Below, in pieces: positions 27,643 through 37,021 of a stretch of 64,000 bases of DNA. The notes beneath the pieces were generated by a model. That model was not told the DNA's origin and made no database searches. It was given only the letters and a program-made list of their open reading frames with translations. This stretch comes from Thalassotalea euphylliae (GTDB taxonomy: Bacteria > Pseudomonadota > Gammaproteobacteria > Enterobacterales > Alteromonadaceae). The stretch spans positions 3,906,001 through 3,970,000 of the forward strand of contig NZ_QUOV01000001.1 of the NCBI RefSeq assembly GCF_003390395.1, written 5' to 3'. Position numbers and translations under genes: made by a program. How positions within the stretch are numbered: the stretch's first letter is position 1; each line of letters opens with the position of its first letter.

Positions 27643-28845
27643 TTAGAACCAATACATAAGTTGAGCAGACCAAAGTTGCCAGTGTTTGTCGTTGTTTATC
27701 GCGGTATTAGGCACAACAACAGGGGTTAACCGTGCCGTTCCCTCAAACCAATGGTGCTCTAATTGCAACTCTAGGTGTTCTGCTAGGCGTATCGACAGCC
27801 CCACGACAGTATCATGCTGATAGCCAAAATAATGAGGTATTTGTCCACCCGTATTTTCCGTCAACTGGTTTCCTCTTCGGTCATCTTTATTCGCATAAAA
27901 GCGCTCCAACCTCGCTAATAAGCGCGTATTTTCATTGAGTAAGTAGCGAGATTGAACAAAGAATCCTTGTCCGAAATTATCTTGTCGAAAGTTTTCACTA
28001 TAGAATCCTTCCAGTAAAAACCGCTCTTGAATGATTTCTCCGCTAAATTCCCATAATTCACCTTCATACCTGCCATTGAGCAAATATCGCTGAAAAATAA
28101 TGGTCGCATCACGGAAGCTATCGTTTTGACCTTTATCGTAGGTAAACTCGCTGTCGAGTGCGGCAATGCCAAAGCGCCATTGACTATTTTGAGGCTGCCA
28201 GAAAATGCTACCTTGATAATCAAGGTCATGATTCATCCGCCCCGTCGCCAGCTCGCTTAAAATAATTTCAGTCTGTTTATCCGAGATACTTGATGTGCCA
28301 TAACTGAGGTTAAAGTCAAAATCGCCCCAAGTTGCATGGTTTTGTTTATAGGAAAGTGCTACGCCGTCGCCACCTACGGCAATATCGCGAAAACCATCAA
28401 AATAAATAGCCTGCGGCAACACAATACTCGGTCTGGTCATAGGTACGTCACGCGTGCTCGAGTAAAGCCAGTGATAATTTTTATAGCGCCCTAAATAAAG
28501 GTTTAGTTGGCTTTCTGGTGTCTGAAATACTGACCAATCAAAGAGGGCATAATCAATTCTGCCACCTTCTGCTAGTCGGTTGCCGGCGTTCAAGTAAACA
28601 GCTTGGCCTGCAAATCTGAGTTGCTCATTTATTTGGTAGGAAATATTGAAACCAATTTCGGTTAATTCTGCTGACACATCTTGATCATCATTAACAAAAT
28701 CACTGCCCTGCGATTTTGCGATGCCTTGAGCGATAAACCCATGAAATTGCACATTTTGTTGTTCATCAGCCCAACTGGTTGCAGTTGCGAGGGCTAGGCT
28801 TAGCGCCAACATCTTTCGGGCTTTAATTAATGATTTCAATAACAT
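27643..28845 (-). CDS. porin-like outer-membrane beta-barrel protein
   Basis: From the ATG at 28845 (AAGGAGG six bases upstream) the product is 400 residues with a signal peptide cleaved near SWA. The mature protein is made of alternating polar and hydrophobic beta strands with many aromatic residues, for example LRFAGQAVYLNAGNRL, LNLYLGRYKNY and LELQLEHHWFEG. It ends in a C-terminal aromatic residue (MYWF), typical of outer-membrane barrels. The substrate is unknown. Its start overlaps the upstream phosphate-binding-like gene by 23 bases, and the GGDEF-EAL gene follows directly, so the three are linked. Confidence 0.8.
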   Translation of the reverse strand: MLLKSLIKARKMLALSLALATATSWADEQQNVQFHGFIAQGIAKSQGSDFVNDDQDVSAELTEIGFNISYQINEQLRFAGQAVYLNAGNRLAEGGRIDYALFDWSVFQTPESQLNLYLGRYKNYHWLYSSTRDVPMTRPSIVLPQAIYFDGFRDIAVGGDGVALSYKQNHATWGDFDFNLSYGTSSISDKQTEIILSELATGRMNHDLDYQGSIFWQPQNSQWRFGIAALDSEFTYDKGQNDSFRDATIIFQRYLLNGRYEGELWEFSGEIIQERFLLEGFYSENFRQDNFGQGFFVQSRYLLNENTRLLARLERFYANKDDRRGNQLTENTGGQIPHYFGYQHDTVVGLSIRLAEHLELQLEHHWFEGTARLTPVVVPNTAINNDKHWQLWSAQLMYWF

Positions 28846-29245
28846 GCAAGCCTCCTTGTTCTGCAATGTTTTCGCCATAGCCAATGGCGCCTGGCGTATT
28901 TTTTACCTCAGCGAGTAAGGTTTCGAGATCTTTCACTACAATTGGCGCACTCCCAACGCCGGAAAAGATCATCTTGTTCCAAATTCTGTCTAACTGATAA
29001 GGAAATATCTTTAATATTTCTTTTGAGAATCGCTGGTGAATTGGATTATTGCTGGCAAGCACAAATACCACGATCGGCTGACCATCAGGCCAACGAGTGA
29101 TACGCTTTGAAAAAATCCTTCTAAGCTCAAGCTTAGACAGCTTAGTGTGTTCAACTGATGGATTCACCACAGCTGAAACGTCTGCTGCTAACGAAGAAGC
29201 AGAAAATAAAGCGAGGAAAACAACGAGGATAATTAGCTTGTTAAT
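28823..29245 (-). CDS. phosphate ABC transporter substrate-binding-like protein, apparent AUU start
   Basis: The recognisable domain (VVNPSV, LRRIFSKRITRWPDGQPI, WNKMIFSGVGSAPIVV, PGAIGYGEN) is that of short periplasmic PstS-like binding proteins. No ATG, GTG or TTG lies in frame between the upstream stop and a GTG at 29170, which would remove the signal peptide. Reading back, ATT at 29245 starts the frame (M)NKLIILVVFLALFSASSLA, a full signal peptide, with AAGGA seven bases upstream. This gives 140 residues, normal for the family. Either AUU is used or the start codon is mutated. It overlaps the porin gene. Confidence 0.72.
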   Translation of the reverse strand: MNKLIILVVFLALFSASSLAADVSAVVNPSVEHTKLSKLELRRIFSKRITRWPDGQPIVVFVLASNNPIHQRFSKEILKIFPYQLDRIWNKMIFSGVGSAPIVVKDLETLLAEVKNTPGAIGYGENIAEQGGLHVIEIIN

Positions 29246-29556
29246 AACAACGTCCTTGTGTACTTCACTATTTTAACGGGATAGCAAAAACGCTACACGT
29301 ACTGCTCCACAATTGGTTGATAATCAAACAATTAAATGCGAGCAATTAAGCTAATTGTAGTTAATTTACTCGACCGCGCAAAGCGTTTTGTATACTTCAG
29401 TGATTAGACCAGTATTTTGCTGCTATATTCGGCGAAATCACTATAATGTGACGAAAATTAATTTTTAAGGTGATTTTTTGTTCAACCCTGTTTTCATCTT
29501 AAATGCTTTGTGACAATATCAACACATAGCAACAATTTACGACATATTTAAGAAAG
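29246..29556. promoter_or_regulatory. divergent intergenic region before aroQ
   Basis: There is no gene in these 311 bases. A TATAAT at 29442-29447 is the best candidate -10 element for aroQ-accBC, giving a leader of about 105 bases; no good -35 is seen at 17 bases. The left part must hold the promoter of the minus-strand unit. Confidence 0.35.
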
Positions 29557-30015
29557 ATGACTGCAAAATTTAATATTTTGGTACTAAACGGCCCTAATTT
29601 GAACATGCTAGGTAAGCGTGAGCCCGATGTATATGGGCACGAAACACTAGCAGAAATCATGGCAAGTTTAACCCAAGCAGCCGAGCAGAAAGATATTAAC
29701 CTTACGCACTTTCAATCAAATGCTGAAGGTGACTTGATTGATAGAATTCATCAGTCATTCGAAAAAATTGATTTGATCATTATTAACCCTGCAGCTTATA
29801 CCCATACAAGTGTTGCGCTGCGCGATGCGCTTTTATCAGTGAGTATTCCTTTTATTGAAGTACACCTGTCAAATGTCCATCAGCGTGAAGTATTTAGACA
29901 CCATTCTTACTTTTCCGATATTGCCGTTGGTGTGATATGTGGATTGGGTAGCCAGGGATATTTTTATGCGCTTGAAAGCGCGAATAAACAATTACTTAAG
30001 TCAGCATCAAGTTAA
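29557..30015 (+). CDS. aroQ: 3-dehydroquinate dehydratase, type II
   Basis: AroQ converts 3-dehydroquinate to 3-dehydroshikimate in aromatic amino-acid synthesis. The 152-residue dodecamer-forming type shows [18 protein letters not shown] with the catalytic Tyr and Arg of the lid loop, the [16 protein letters not shown] block, and [17 protein letters not shown]. It precedes accB-accC, a common gammaproteobacterial order. Confidence 0.97.
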   Translation: MTAKFNILVLNGPNLNMLGKREPDVYGHETLAEIMASLTQAAEQKDINLTHFQSNAEGDLIDRIHQSFEKIDLIIINPAAYTHTSVALRDALLSVSIPFIEVHLSNVHQREVFRHHSYFSDIAVGVICGLGSQGYFYALESANKQLLKSASS

Positions 30016-30069
30016 CTACTTAGGCGCTGGCGATACACAAGAATCCACACGCGACAACAAGGTGTAAAC

Positions 30070-30531
30070 ATGGATATTAGAAAAATCAAAAAACTGATCG
30101 AACTCGTTGAAGAATCAGGTATTAATGAAATTGAAATTTCTGAAGGCGAAGAATCTATTCGCATTAACAAAGGCGGCACTATGGTGGCAGCCCCAGTTAT
30201 GCAAGCTGCGCCAATGGCAGCGCCTGCGCCAGTAGCACCAGCTGCTGCACCAGCCACGGCGCCTGCAGAAGCTGCAAGTGCACCGGCGGCACTTTCTGGT
30301 CACATCGTACGCTCACCTATGGTAGGTACTTTCTACGCTTCTCCATCACCAGATGCACCGTCATTTGTTGAAGTAGGCCAACATGTTAACGCTGGCGATA
30401 CGCTATGTATTGTTGAAGCAATGAAAATGATGAACCAAATTGAAGCAGATAAGTCTGGTGTCATTAAAGAGATCTTAGCGCACAACGAAGACGCTATTGA
30501 ATTTGACCAACCGCTATTCATCATTGAATAA
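30070..30531 (+). CDS. accB: biotin carboxyl carrier protein of acetyl-CoA carboxylase
   Basis: AccB carries the biotin that is carboxylated by AccC and passed to acetyl-CoA by AccAD, the first step of fatty-acid synthesis. The 153-residue protein has an N-terminal helical region, an Ala-Pro-rich linker (about 39-75) and the biotinyl domain with EAMKMMN (biotinylated K119). The thumb loop [11 protein letters not shown] typical of AccB is present. accC follows after 23 bases. Confidence 0.98.
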   Translation: MDIRKIKKLIELVEESGINEIEISEGEESIRINKGGTMVAAPVMQAAPMAAPAPVAPAAAPATAPAEAASAPAALSGHIVRSPMVGTFYASPSPDAPSFVEVGQHVNAGDTLCIVEAMKMMNQIEADKSGVIKEILAHNEDAIEFDQPLFIIE

Positions 30532-30554
30532 GCCCAACCATTAAGGGTAATTTC

Positions 30555-31901
30555 ATGTTAGAAAAAGTTGTTATCGCCAACCGAGGAGAAATTGCACTGC
30601 GTATTTTGCGTGCGTGTAAAGAACTCGGTATTAAAACGGTAGCGGTGCATTCAACAGCAGATCGTAATCTAAAGCACGTTCTACTCGCTGATGAAACCAT
30701 TTGTATTGGTAAAGCACCTGCAACTGAAAGCTACTTAGATATTCCAAGCATTATCACGGCCGCAGAAGTCACCAACGCCGTAGCCATTCACCCTGGCTAT
30801 GGTTTCTTAGCGGAAAACGCTGACTTTGCCGAGCAGGTTGAACAATCAGGCTTCACCTTTATTGGCCCGAAAGCAGAAAGCATTCGCATCATGGGTGATA
30901 AAGTGGCCGCTATTCGCGCCATGAAAGCTGCTGGCGTCCCTTGCGTACCAGGTTCCGATGGCCCATTAACTGACGATAATGAAGCTAACCTTGCTCATGG
31001 TAAACGCATCGGTTACCCAGTGATCATCAAAGCCTCTGGTGGTGGTGGTGGCCGTGGTATGCGTGTAGTTCGCGAAGAATCTGAACTACTTGATGCCATT
31101 CAATTAACCAAAACTGAAGCACGCCAAGCATTCAACAACGACATGGTTTACATGGAGAAATTTCTTGAAAACCCACGTCACGTTGAAATTCAAGTGATCG
31201 CTGATGGCCAAGGGAATGCGATTCATTTAGGTGAGCGTGACTGTTCAATGCAGCGTCGCCACCAGAAGGTTGTAGAAGAAGCACCTGCACCTGGTATTAC
31301 TCCAGAAATGCGCGCTAAAATTGGTGAACGTTGCTGCAATGCTTGTATCGAAATTGATTACCGCGGTGCAGGTACATTCGAATTCCTATACGAAAATGGC
31401 GAGTTCTACTTTATTGAAATGAACACCCGTATTCAGGTAGAGCACCCTGTAACTGAAATGATCACAGGTGTTGACTTGATCAAAGAGCAACTGCGCGTTG
31501 CTGCAGGTCAGCCGCTTTCATACACCCAAGACGATATCAAAATTGCGGGCCATGCAATTGAGTGTCGTATCAATGCTGAAGACCCACGCACTTTTATTCC
31601 TTCACCGGGTAAAATCACTCGCTTCCACCCACCAGGTGGCTTAGGCGTTCGTTGGGACTCTCACATTTACGCAGACTACTCAGTACCGCCGCATTACGAT
31701 TCGATGGTTGGCAAGTTAATCACCTACGGTGACAACCGCGCTGTAGCAATTGCTCGCATGCGCAATGCGTTAAACGAGTTAGTGGTAGATGGCATTAAAA
31801 CTAACATTGCACTTCACCAAGACATTTTAAGTGATGAAGGCTTTGTTAACGGTGGTGCGAATATTCACTACCTTGAAAAGAAACTGGCTGAGCAAGAATA
31901 A
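30555..31901 (+). CDS. accC: biotin carboxylase subunit of acetyl-CoA carboxylase
   Basis: AccC uses ATP and bicarbonate to carboxylate the biotin on AccB. The 448-residue ATP-grasp protein has [15 protein letters not shown] at the start, the glycine-rich ATP loop [27 protein letters not shown], and the catalytic region [14 protein letters not shown]. Length is normal. It is in an operon with accB, and a strong terminator lies 28 bases past its stop. Confidence 0.98.
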   Translation: MLEKVVIANRGEIALRILRACKELGIKTVAVHSTADRNLKHVLLADETICIGKAPATESYLDIPSIITAAEVTNAVAIHPGYGFLAENADFAEQVEQSGFTFIGPKAESIRIMGDKVAAIRAMKAAGVPCVPGSDGPLTDDNEANLAHGKRIGYPVIIKASGGGGGRGMRVVREESELLDAIQLTKTEARQAFNNDMVYMEKFLENPRHVEIQVIADGQGNAIHLGERDCSMQRRHQKVVEEAPAPGITPEMRAKIGERCCNACIEIDYRGAGTFEFLYENGEFYFIEMNTRIQVEHPVTEMITGVDLIKEQLRVAAGQPLSYTQDDIKIAGHAIECRINAEDPRTFIPSPGKITRFHPPGGLGVRWDSHIYADYSVPPHYDSMVGKLITYGDNRAVAIARMRNALNELVVDGIKTNIALHQDILSDEGFVNGGANIHYLEKKLAEQE

Positions 31902-31928
31902 CGCTCATTCACCTATTGTTTCTTGATA

Positions 31929-31956
31929 AAAAACGCTAACTTAGGTTAGCGTTTTT
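31929..31956 (+). terminator. terminator of aroQ-accBC
   Basis: The stem AAAAACGCTAAC / GTTAGCGTTTTT with a TTAG loop is followed by a T-run. Confidence 0.92.
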
Positions 31957-32017
31957 TGTTAGTGAAGCGCAGGATAAGATTACGTATACTGCTGCCTACC
32001 CAGAATGAGTGCCAAGA

Positions 32018-32200
32018 ATGTCTGAAGAAACGACAGTGATGCCTATACAAGAACAATTTGAAAAGCCAAACCCGCCAGCAGATGACGACTGTTGTGGTGG
32101 CGGTGCCTGTTGCCCTTGTGTTTGGGATGAGTACTACGAAAAGTTGCAAAAGTGGCGTATTCAGCAGGCGCAGCTTAGAGCACAAGAAGCCAAAGGCTAA
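32018..32200 (+). CDS. cysteine-rich oxidoreductase-like small protein
   Basis: The ATG at 32018 gives 60 residues. The core CCGGGACCPCVWDEYYEKLQ matches the short oxidoreductase-like family (PF09791), in which clustered cysteines precede a V/W-D-x-Y-Y-E helix. The biochemical role in bacteria is unknown; metal binding or redox is likely from five cysteines in ten residues. A GTG nine bases upstream is also possible. It follows the accC terminator, so it needs its own promoter. Confidence 0.75.
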   Translation: MSEETTVMPIQEQFEKPNPPADDDCCGGGACCPCVWDEYYEKLQKWRIQQAQLRAQEAKG

Positions 32201-32273
32201 ACCTCCCCACTTATGCTTGCGCACATATACTTATATGATCATATAGCCCTTTTCAGTATCATTAAGTAAGTAT

Positions 32274-34883
32274 TTACTTTATTGCAAACGACAACCTAGA
32301 CTGGACATTATTATTTGGTTCCACTACCGTCTGGCAATGAATAATACGTTCAGCATTTACCCCTAACGTTGCAATTAGATGGTCGGTAAACAGATCAAGT
32401 CGTGACTCACCCAATGCCAATAATTGCTTTTTTTGCTCGCCGCTTAATGTTGCTTCGTCATCAACTGCAATATCACGTTTAATCACTTTCGGGCAAATCA
32501 CAACCTGCGCATCTTTTTGCTGTGTTAGCACGGCAGCAAGTTGTTTCGCGTAGTCTAGTTGAGGCGCTAATAGCTCAGATTGCCCTGCCTGATATGGCAA
32601 GTCTTCCATTGAGATTTCAAATAAGCTATCACTGGCTAGCATAGCGACAGTGATGATATTGGCGTAAGGCAAAAAGGTTTGAATCATATAATTCTTCGCC
32701 CCTTGTTTTAACGCTTTTTCCGTAATTAAGGAAATCAAGCCACCGATACCTAAATTCGGCTGATTAATATCACCAGTTAATGGAAAAGTCAGTTCGATAT
32801 TACCTTGGCTATCGGTTAACTGGCTAATGGCGGCATTGATTGGGATAAGACTACCACTCGCTTTACTCTTTTCTTCGTTAGAACCTTGTGTATTAGGTGC
32901 TTGCGCCAGCTCCATCGCTTTAAGCAAGGTCGTCACTTCGCCGTCGATTTGTTGATCTTTTAAATTAAATGCGAAGTCGGCAGTGAGCTGCCCTTGGGTA
33001 ATTTTATGATCGATTGCATCCACTACATAGGGTGAATATGGCGCCAAATTAACCGCTGACATCTTGCCTTTTACGTTTAAATCGCCGTGTTCAGTGAATG
33101 GAAAAATGTCGCCCACAATTTCAATGCTCGAACGTTTACCCAACTGACTATTCAACAAAAATGAGCTAGCGGATTGCGGCTGGCTTGAATCTATTTTTTT
33201 TAACCAAAGTTCGTTTAAGGTTAAACGCTGAATAACGGGTTCACTGGGCGTGTAATCAAACATAATAATCGCACCTTCACCAGTAACGGCAATATGCCCA
33301 ATACGAATCGCAGGGCTCTTATCTTGGTTAGAAGCTTGCTCACTGTTAGAGGTTTGCTCATCGTCAGACGTAGGCTCAGCAACAGTTGACGACTGATCAA
33401 CGTCAGCCTGCCCACTACTTGCTTGAGTTTCTTGTGATTCTTTTGTTTGCTCTGCTGTGTTTTGTTTGCTTGGCTTGCTTGATTTATTTGGCTCAGCTAG
33501 CACCCAGTTTTCCGCCGCCAAGACATTACTTTTATAAACCGAGGTTTGGGTTAAGTTAATGGCGATATCCGCAATATTTACTTCTTCTGACGTTAACGCT
33601 ATTGCCGTAATGTCGAGCATCTCAAAATTAGCTAAAGCGTTAGGTTGTTGGTCTGTTAAATCAATGGAATGTAACTTTTGCGCCTGAGAGATAATGCCGT
33701 CAGTCAGGCTTAGTGAGGCAAGCTGAAATGATTGTTCAGGCAACACAGCTTTAGCATCGCTAGCAGTTATTGACGCTATTGTCGCTAGAGTGTCGCCATT
33801 GGTTAGCTGCCAGTCGAGCTCCTGGATAGCCAGCTGGGCTAATACTTCCCCTGTTAGGTTATTAATATCGAATACCTTGCTATCAGTGCCATCATCTTCT
33901 CGCTGTACAACATTGAGTGCGTCAGCAGAGATAGCTAGATCTATATTGCCCAGCTTTAACGTGGAGTTTTGAAGCGCGACCGGCTCACTAACAGGTACAG
34001 TGATATGTAAATCGCTAGTCGCGACCTGACTTTTTAAGTCAAAAAATTGCCAGTTGGTTTGTAACTGTTCACTGAATTTATTGGATTTATTGAGTTTGGC
34101 CTCTGCCGTTAATTCAACTTGCCCTGACAACTGCAATTCCTGAGGTAACCATTCACTAAAATCATCGAGTTGAGCAGCAAGTTGCAACTTGTTAAGGGTT
34201 AATTGCGTTTTATCAGCACTATGAGTTAAAGCGAGATCAAGGTTTACAGGCTGCTGGTTTAACTGACTTTCTAACAGCAGTTTTAAGGCGATCTCTTGGC
34301 CGTGGTTATTTGCGTTTGGCTTAACAGCAACTTCGGATAACACCAGCTTATTGATGTGCCAGTTGTGTTGACGCTTAGCTTGTAGCGTAAAAGTGAAATC
34401 TTCCAGTATTAATCTGTCACCACGCATCAGCCAAGGCTGGTTATTATCATCACTTGGTGTGGATACTGGTTCATCACTTTCTCCTGTCGCTATTGGCTGC
34501 CAACCAGCAAAAGAAAGTTCTTGCTCAATCAGCTCGCTTTGCACACCAATACCATTTAAATCAACAGATTCAATATGGATCTCGCCACTAAAAAGCCGCC
34601 ATGCATCCAGGTTTAGTGCTAACTGTTGTAATGATAACAATTGTTGAGCATTAGCTGCTGTTTCTTCACCATTGGTAGGCTGATGATTAAGAGAGAGTTG
34701 CTCAACGTCGATGGAAAAAGTGAACGGGTTAAACCTTAACTGTTTGATCTCAAGTGCAAGGTTTTGCTCAGCCAGCGGTTTATTGGCAAAGTAAGTCACC
34801 AGTGGCGCACTGGCATACATCAACAACAGCAGCAGGACAATGAAAGTTATACCTAAGGTTGACCACTTATTAACGATTTTCAT
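32274..34883 (-). CDS. DUF748 family AsmA-like envelope protein
   Basis: This 869-residue protein has an N-terminal membrane anchor (about residues 9-30) and a large periplasmic part with the DUF748 pattern. LNLDAWRLFSGEIHIESVDLNG lies early, and a second domain runs through GDIFPFTEHGDLNVKGKMSAVNLAPYSPY. A low-complexity Gln/Ser/Glu-rich linker lies between (about residues 480-530). DUF748 belongs to the AsmA/TamB-like group implicated in outer-membrane lipid transport or biogenesis. The C-terminal region includes an OmpA-like ending (LGESRLDLFTDHLI and GVNAERI). It stands alone between terminators. Confidence 0.82.
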   Translation of the reverse strand: MKIVNKWSTLGITFIVLLLLLMYASAPLVTYFANKPLAEQNLALEIKQLRFNPFTFSIDVEQLSLNHQPTNGEETAANAQQLLSLQQLALNLDAWRLFSGEIHIESVDLNGIGVQSELIEQELSFAGWQPIATGESDEPVSTPSDDNNQPWLMRGDRLILEDFTFTLQAKRQHNWHINKLVLSEVAVKPNANNHGQEIALKLLLESQLNQQPVNLDLALTHSADKTQLTLNKLQLAAQLDDFSEWLPQELQLSGQVELTAEAKLNKSNKFSEQLQTNWQFFDLKSQVATSDLHITVPVSEPVALQNSTLKLGNIDLAISADALNVVQREDDGTDSKVFDINNLTGEVLAQLAIQELDWQLTNGDTLATIASITASDAKAVLPEQSFQLASLSLTDGIISQAQKLHSIDLTDQQPNALANFEMLDITAIALTSEEVNIADIAINLTQTSVYKSNVLAAENWVLAEPNKSSKPSKQNTAEQTKESQETQASSGQADVDQSSTVAEPTSDDEQTSNSEQASNQDKSPAIRIGHIAVTGEGAIIMFDYTPSEPVIQRLTLNELWLKKIDSSQPQSASSFLLNSQLGKRSSIEIVGDIFPFTEHGDLNVKGKMSAVNLAPYSPYVVDAIDHKITQGQLTADFAFNLKDQQIDGEVTTLLKAMELAQAPNTQGSNEEKSKASGSLIPINAAISQLTDSQGNIELTFPLTGDINQPNLGIGGLISLITEKALKQGAKNYMIQTFLPYANIITVAMLASDSLFEISMEDLPYQAGQSELLAPQLDYAKQLAAVLTQQKDAQVVICPKVIKRDIAVDDEATLSGEQKKQLLALGESRLDLFTDHLIATLGVNAERIIHCQTVVEPNNNVQSRLSFAIK

Positions 34884-34976
34884 TGCTTATCTGCTACCTG
34901 TTCCTGCTGTTATTCAATAGCTTAGCGCAAAAACCAAACAGATTAAAATTTCTGCGCTAGCAATCAGGTGGTAGCC

Positions 34977-35630
34977 TTAAGCCATTGCCAGCACTTGCTT
35001 CACCAGCTTGCCAATACCGTCAGCGGCCTCTGAGATATTACCAGCCAGCATATAGGCAGGCGTGCTCACCACTTTGCGTGCTTCGTCAACAACAAACTCA
35101 GACACAGGGCATTCAATATGCTCACCACCGAGCGCAGTAACGCCTGCTGCGGTATCTAGATCAGTGCCAATCGTCGCTTTTGCCCCTTGGCCATAAACCA
35201 TAGGGATCATAGCAGGTGAAATACAAATATAACCCGCGGGCTTACCTGCATTGGCAAAGCTTTGACAAGCAGCTAACACATCAGAATTCATTGAAGCTTC
35301 GCGGCCGTTTACAGCAAAGTCACATAAGTTTTTCGCTGCGCCAAAGCCGCCCGGTAATAGCAAGGCATCAAAGTCGTCAGCATTCAGCTCCGTCACAGGT
35401 TTAATTTCGCCACGGGCAATACGCGCAGCTTCAACAAGCACATTGCGAGACTCTTGCTCAGCAACTTCACCAGTAAAATGGTTAACCACGTGCATTTGTG
35501 CAACATCTGGAGCAAAACACTGGTACTGAGCACCATTTTGCTCAACCGATAACATAGTGATCACCGCCTCGTGAATTTCACTGCCGTCAAATACTCCACA
35601 GCCGCTTAAAATAATTGCTACTTTTTTCAT
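34977..35630 (-). CDS. elbB: isoprenoid biosynthesis glyoxalase ElbB
   Basis: ElbB is a DJ-1/PfpI-superfamily protein with weak glyoxalase activity, genetically tied to isoprenoid yield in E. coli. The ATG at 35630 has AAGGAAA upstream and gives 217 residues, the same as E. coli ElbB. The opening MKKVAIILSGCGVFDGSEIHE, the LLLPGGFGAAKNLCDFA block and the nucleophile region YICISPA are typical. An in-frame upstream start would add ten non-conserved residues. Confidence 0.93.
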   Translation of the reverse strand: MKKVAIILSGCGVFDGSEIHEAVITMLSVEQNGAQYQCFAPDVAQMHVVNHFTGEVAEQESRNVLVEAARIARGEIKPVTELNADDFDALLLPGGFGAAKNLCDFAVNGREASMNSDVLAACQSFANAGKPAGYICISPAMIPMVYGQGAKATIGTDLDTAAGVTALGGEHIECPVSEFVVDEARKVVSTPAYMLAGNISEAADGIGKLVKQVLAMA

Positions 35631-35717
35631 TGTTGTTTCCTTGTTCGTTAAATTTAGCAAGTTAATTGACCCTGTACATTAAGCCATTCAACCCTGATTG
35701 CTAATTCAGTTAATCTT

Positions 35718-36980
35718 TTACGCTCTTTTGCTTGCCTTTTCTTGCTGACTAGTTTTATCGCTCATAGCTTTGTCTCCAAGAAAGCGCGGCAATTGCACCA
35801 GTAATACCACCAACACTGATAACCACATCAGCAAACTAAACGGCATAGCAGAGCCATCATAAAAGAAGGCTAAAATTGGCCCCGCTAAACCGCCAATACC
35901 AAAACGTAATACGCCAATTACCGCGGTAGCAGTACCAGATTGTTCAGCAAATTTTTGCAAAATAATGGCATCCGCATTAACCGCTATCATGGAAATACTG
36001 CCCATCAGTGGTAATACTGAGGCGATTGTGTAGGCAATGGGTAATTGCCAGTAGTTGACTATCACTAAGCTGCTCGCCGAAACCACCGCCACTAATAGCC
36101 CGTAACCTAGCATAGCGCGCGAGCCTTTGCGCACCACCAAACGCGTGTTAATAAAATGCGCAGTCATCAAGGCTGCAACAGTCGCTGCAAACAGCACACT
36201 AAAGGTAAATTCACTGACTTGAAAGACCGTCATATAAACAAACGGTACCGCCGTGATATAGGCGAAAAATGCCAGTGAAATCATCATTGAAGCGATCAGC
36301 TCTAAACGCGCTGGTTTATTGCCTAAGACAATTTTATAACGGCCAAGAAAACTAGGAGTTGTGATCTGCGGCTCGGCTTGCTGCTCACTTTCTTTATTCG
36401 CTATGGATTCTGCGCGATTCGGTAATTGTTTGAAGGCAAACAGTAAAATCAAACAGGCATAAAAGGCGAGTGCAAAGAAAATCGCCTGCCAGCTATGGAG
36501 CGCTAAAATCACACTACCAATACTGGGCGCAATCATGGGGGCGAGCATCATAATCATACTGACATAAGATAAGCCCTTGGCGGTGTTTTTCTGATAAATC
36601 TCGCGAATTGTGCCCGGCACCACGACAGTCGCCGCACTGCTAATAAAAGCTTGGACAAAGCGAACGCCGGTAAAAGCTTCAATGCTGGTAGCAAAGGGCA
36701 GCGCCAAGGTGGCGAGCGTAAAGCCGAGTAGCCCTATCATCACCAAATTGCGACGTGGGTATTTATCGGCTAGTGGACCGAAAAACAGTAAACCAAGCGC
36801 ATAACCGACTAAGTAAATACTCAACGTATTTTGTACACTCGGCATGGTTGTAGTGAGCTCATCGGCAATTTGCGGCATTGCAGGCAAATATAAATCAATC
36901 GCTAGCGGCGAGACCGCCATAATTGACGCCAGCAAAGGCAATAGGATTTTCTTAGAAATAGTGAACGGATCTTTGGTCAC
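35718..36980 (-). CDS. Bcr/CflA family multidrug efflux MFS transporter
   Basis: This 420-residue major facilitator has 12 hydrophobic segments. The family motifs are SPLAIDLYLPAMPQIA in helix 1, GPLADKYPRRN in the first cytoplasmic loop (motif A) and VVPGTIREIYQ after helix 4. The family pumps bicyclomycin, chloramphenicol, sulfonamides or other drugs; the substrate here is unknown. It lies 41 bases downstream of the MocR regulator gene on the same strand, so it may share its control. Confidence 0.9.
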   Translation of the reverse strand: MTKDPFTISKKILLPLLASIMAVSPLAIDLYLPAMPQIADELTTTMPSVQNTLSIYLVGYALGLLFFGPLADKYPRRNLVMIGLLGFTLATLALPFATSIEAFTGVRFVQAFISSAATVVVPGTIREIYQKNTAKGLSYVSMIMMLAPMIAPSIGSVILALHSWQAIFFALAFYACLILLFAFKQLPNRAESIANKESEQQAEPQITTPSFLGRYKIVLGNKPARLELIASMMISLAFFAYITAVPFVYMTVFQVSEFTFSVLFAATVAALMTAHFINTRLVVRKGSRAMLGYGLLVAVVSASSLVIVNYWQLPIAYTIASVLPLMGSISMIAVNADAIILQKFAEQSGTATAVIGVLRFGIGGLAGPILAFFYDGSAMPFSLLMWLSVLVVLLVQLPRFLGDKAMSDKTSQQEKASKRA

Positions 36981-37021
36981 AGTGCTCTCAAATTTATTTT
37001 TTTGATGTAAAGCTTATGGGC

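Noticed and set aside
36610..36804. Frame opposite the Bcr/CflA pump
   Set aside because: It is an antisense shadow with no start signal.
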